From assembly GCA_026120185.1 (NCBI GenBank), contig JANUWF010002278.1:284001-348000 (forward strand): 64,000 nucleotides of DNA. Direction: 5' to 3'. Made by a program: the position numbers and the translations under genes. The DNA comes from Voacanga thouarsii (Eukaryota; Streptophyta; Magnoliopsida; Gentianales; Apocynaceae). This document shows positions 61,376-64,000 of this stretch, in pieces (positions within the stretch are counted from its first letter, which is position 1; each line of letters begins with the position of its first letter). The notes under the pieces are model-generated. The model made no database searches and had not been told where the DNA came from. It saw nothing but the letters and a program-made list of their open reading frames with translations.

Positions 61376-62121
61376 TGTAAATTAGAAATTTTAAATCCAA
61401 ATTTACAAATTACTACAGCTAAAATTGATGCTAGTAACGATGAAATTAAAGAGTTTGAAATGCACATAGAAGAATTATCAAAATTAGAAGTAATTAAAAA
61501 TAGTAGTAGTCCTCATAGAAGTGTTGTCTTTATTGTTAGAAAATATAGTGAAATTGTTAGAAGAAAAAGTAGAATTGTCATAAATTATAAAAAATTAAAT
61601 GATAATACATTAGAAGATAGTTATAATATTCTAGATAAAGAGTAATTGATAAACAAAATTCAAGGATGTTATATATTTAGTAAATTTGATTGTAAATCAG
61701 GATTTTGGTAAATTAGAATGTACCCAGATAGTATAGTATGGACTGTCTTTACCTGTCCCCTAGGACATTTTGAATAGTTAGTCATACCTTTTGGATTAAA
61801 AAATACACTGCAGTTTTTCAAAGAAAAATGGATACAATTTTTAATAAATATAATCGTTTTGTTTTAGTATACATGGATGATATTTTAGTTTTCTCTAAAA
61901 ACAAAATTGAACATTTTAGTCATTTTAAAATTGTTTTGCCTAAATTCTTAAAACATTGTATTGTAATTAGTAGTAAAAAAGCTCAATTATTTAAGAAAAA
62001 TATAGAATTCTTAAGAACAAAAATAGGCAAAGGCAAAATAAAATTACAACCTCATATAAGTACAAAAGTATTAGAATTTCCTGATAAAATAGAAGATACA
62101 AAACAATTACAACAGTTTTGA
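61376..62121 (+). pseudogene. Caulimovirid reverse transcriptase fragment
   Basis: In order: CKLEILNPNLQITT (linker before RT, about 61376-61417), then SSSPHRSVVFIV (about 61501-61536), IVINYKKLNDNT (about 61577-61612), SKFDCKSGFW (about 61679-61708) and FGLKN (about 61791-61805). The active-site motif VLVYMDDILVFSK lies at about 61862-61900 and the thumb region follows (to 62121). Catalytic YMDD is intact, but there are in-frame stops near 61643, 61709 and 61777, and a frame change before 61828. The enzyme would copy RNA to DNA in the viral cycle; this copy cannot be made as one protein. Confidence 0.85.
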
Positions 62122-62277
62122 GGAATATTAAATTATGCAAGACCATTTATTCAAGACTTAAGTAAAATCATAGGACCATTATATAGTAAAACAAGTCATA
62201 AGGGACAAAAATATTCCAAAAAAGAAGATATATAATTAGTAAAACAAATAAAAAAGAAAGTAAAAAATTTACCTGAT

Positions 62278-62691
62278 TTGAAGTTACCTTTAGATAGTGA
62301 TTATTTAAATATAGAAATAGATGGATGTGATAAAGGATGGGGAGCCATTTTAAAATCCAAACCTCGTAAATATAATAATAAATTAGAAGAACAAATTTGT
62401 AGATATAGTAGTAGTAAATACAGAGAAAAAGAAAATATTAGTAGTATTAATGCAGAGTTATTAGCAATTTGTTATTCCTTAGATAATTTTAGATTATTCA
62501 TTCTAAATAAACAAGAATTTACTCTTAGAACTGATTGTGAAGCAATAGCAAATTTTATTAATAAGAAAAATAAAAAGCGTAGTTCTCAAAGAATATGGTT
62601 AAATTTCTTAGAAAAAATTACTAATGATGGGTATAAAATTATTTTGAACATATTAAAGGAAATGAGAATAAAATTGCAAATCATTTGTTAA
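62278..62691 (+). pseudogene. Caulimovirid RNase H fragment
   Basis: It contains IEIDGCDKGWGAILKSK (first catalytic Asp, about 62305-62358), CRYSSSKYREKE, NAELLAICYSLDNFR (catalytic Glu region, about 62450-62494) and LRTDCEAIANF (catalytic Asp region, about 62525-62557). It follows the RT block in the order expected for Caulimoviridae but in another frame segment. The end (about 62690) looks frame-shifted relative to the family end. Confidence 0.82.
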
Positions 62692-62722
62692 GATTACTAA
62701 CAGATATTACATGACTTTACAG

Positions 62723-64000
62723 ATGGATTTCAGCAAAAATACTATAAAGATTGGCCAATGGAAGCTCACCAAGTATCCCAAAGGAACAAATCTCCATTTT
62801 AGAACTCCAGTAGTATGTAAATTAGAAGATATTCATCAAATATTTTTAGATAATCTTTAGAATGCACAAAATGCGAGCCAAAAGATTAAAAGCTTACAGG
62901 TCTTAGCATTTTATCTTAGTAATCTGCCAAAATAGAGTTATTCACATTATGTAATAACACATGGTCACCAATCAAGTGTTTACTCACAATTGACTTCTGT
63001 AATGGCATGTGGTGAAAATTTTAACAAACCTTTATACAAAGGTTTTAGAAAATCTTTATGAAGTATTAGAATTTTCTAAAAGTAGAATTGGTTTAAATTT
63101 CTTTCTTGAATCAGATTATAGAACAGAACTAAATAATTCTTCCCTACAAGCTTTTCCCCAAATAACTTATATACCTAGTACAAGTACCTCTCTAGTAGAT
63201 ACAAATGTACACAAGATAAATTTTTGTAATCATTGTGATGCTTTAAGTACAAATTTTAAATTATTAAATGATAAGTGCAGGTCTTATAATAAGGATATTA
63301 ATTCTCAAAAAGAATTAATTCACTCATTGCGACAATAGCATAAACTGCATACTGGTATAATTTCTTCTCAAAATGAAAAAATTGTGCGATTGACAACTAA
63401 GCTGAAAATTTTTCAGAATCAAGAACCAGAAGTTGTTTTTATGCCAAAAAAAACCAGAAGTAATCAGACCTTTTGAATTCTTTTTTCCTAGAATATTTTT
63501 TAAAGCACAACAACTCTTAACAAGATTCCCAGATACTATTATAGAACTAATTTCTGAAAAAAAATCATGATAAGTTTTTAAAAAAATTTACTCTCTTCCA
63601 AGAATGGTTTAGAACTTGTACAGATCCTCACTTAACCTTACATCCTATATATTGCAAACATCCTACAAAAGAATGTAACCCTAACACCCGTAAAATTTGT
63701 CAACATAATTGTGCAACATATACTTTTGATTTTATCACTTGTGGTTGTCAATTAAAATATTTAATATAAACAGCTAATATAAGTTTAGCATATTTTAGAA
63801 ATTTTGAATTAACCCTAGCAAATGGAGAAGTGTTCCCAATCACACTACAGACACTGTTAGACTATGGATGCTTCAACCAGGTTATCTTTACAACTCCAGA
63901 ACAAACAGATGTTGTTAAAAGACAGCTAGCTCTTCCAATTTTGAAAGAATTTGAAATAGCATGACCTATTGTAAAAATTGAAATTAGCTCAGCCCCACCA
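62723..64000 (+). pseudogene. Coding-like tract after RNase H, uncertain (part of the pararetroviral relic)
   Basis: Pieces in the plus orientation: a short frame from 62723, then 63009-63338 with a coiled-coil-like end (CNHCDALSTNFKLLNDKC...). A Cys/His-rich stretch follows (about 63640-63745, with YCKHP, CNPNTRKICQHNC and CGC), then a stretch with LQTLLDYGCFNQ (about 63847-63882). The last resembles a retroviral aspartic protease site with Tyr where Thr or Ser is expected (inference, weak). Stops are present throughout. In known Caulimoviridae the protease precedes RT, so this may belong to a second unit or rearranged copy. I do not assign a function. Confidence 0.45.

Larger units (their letters stand above)
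61262..64000 (+). mobile_element. Endogenous pararetrovirus (Caulimoviridae) relic
   Basis: A very AT-rich tract with a codon use unlike the neighbouring COPA exons. It contains a broken pol of Caulimoviridae type: the end of the protease/RT linker (about 61375-61460), RT (61460-62121) and RNase H (62278-62691), with no integrase domain and no LTR. Stops and frame changes are frequent (for example 61643-61645, 61681-61830, 62118-62235), so it is a dead fossil. Downstream, coding-like tracts in the same orientation continue to the edge. The left end is truncated just before RT. A florendovirus-like origin is possible but not shown. Confidence 0.85.

Noticed and set aside
61460..62691. A Ty3/Gypsy element instead of a pararetrovirus
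   Set aside because: The RT and RNase H motifs and the preceding linker match Caulimoviridae; no integrase or LTR follows RNase H.
61262..64000. A live viral genome
   Set aside because: There are frequent stops, frame breaks and a truncated left end, and it is flanked by host gene sequence; this is a fossil.

Overview
This window looks like nuclear DNA of a eudicot plant, probably a woody one with a repeat-rich genome; the species cannot be named from the sequence. The evidence is one intact intron-containing housekeeping gene (coatomer subunit alpha, COPI coat) beside about 45 kb of nested plant-type LTR retrotransposons, a FAR1/MULE-type transposase relic and an endogenous pararetrovirus relic. 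I see no bacterial operon, CRISPR array or rRNA gene.

Layout. Positions 1-36569 are a nested stack of LTR elements whose order of insertion can be read from 5-bp target-site duplications (TSDs). The outermost is a plus-strand Ty1/Copia remnant (35317-36569). It was entered by a minus-strand Copia (Copia-2, left edge to 35316). Copia-2 was in turn entered by a 1.4-kb solo LTR (1486-2870) and by a Ty3/Gypsy element of CRM-like type (3099-29898). The Gypsy leader received a second plus-strand Copia (Copia-1, 4459-23447). Copia-1 then received two solo LTRs of a long (about 4 kb) family: copy A in its 5' LTR (4705-13401) and copy C in its leader (15283-19052). A third family member, copy B (7551-11941), sits inside copy A. 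A fourth, copy D (41400-45632), lies outside the stack in reverse orientation. All open reading frames of the stack carry stops, frameshifts or deletions.

Positions 36570-41399 and 45638-49290 hold no recognisable gene apart from microsatellites and a roughly 226-bp tandem array. A minus-strand FAR1/MULE-type pseudogene occupies about 49292-51320, followed by a 42-bp tandem array. Between 52.6 and 53.8 kb are two related foldback (MITE-like) elements in AT-rich DNA.

The one clearly functional gene is COPA on the minus strand (60988 down to 55655). It has three coding exons with GT-AG introns and encodes 1217 residues. About 250 bp upstream of its start codon begins a very AT-rich Caulimoviridae-type endogenous relic (about 61262 to the right edge), with broken reverse transcriptase and RNase H frames and a further tract to the right.

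Most notable observations: (1) a six-level insertion history supported by TSDs; (2) a two-part GC-rich palindromic box shared by a Copia leader and a Gypsy LTR, and more weakly by an unrelated solo LTR; (3) a tRNA-like, pol III box-containing stretch kept in antisense in all four copies of the long-LTR family; (4) a pararetroviral relic abutting the COPA promoter. All statements come from reading the sequence and family knowledge; no search or alignment program was run.
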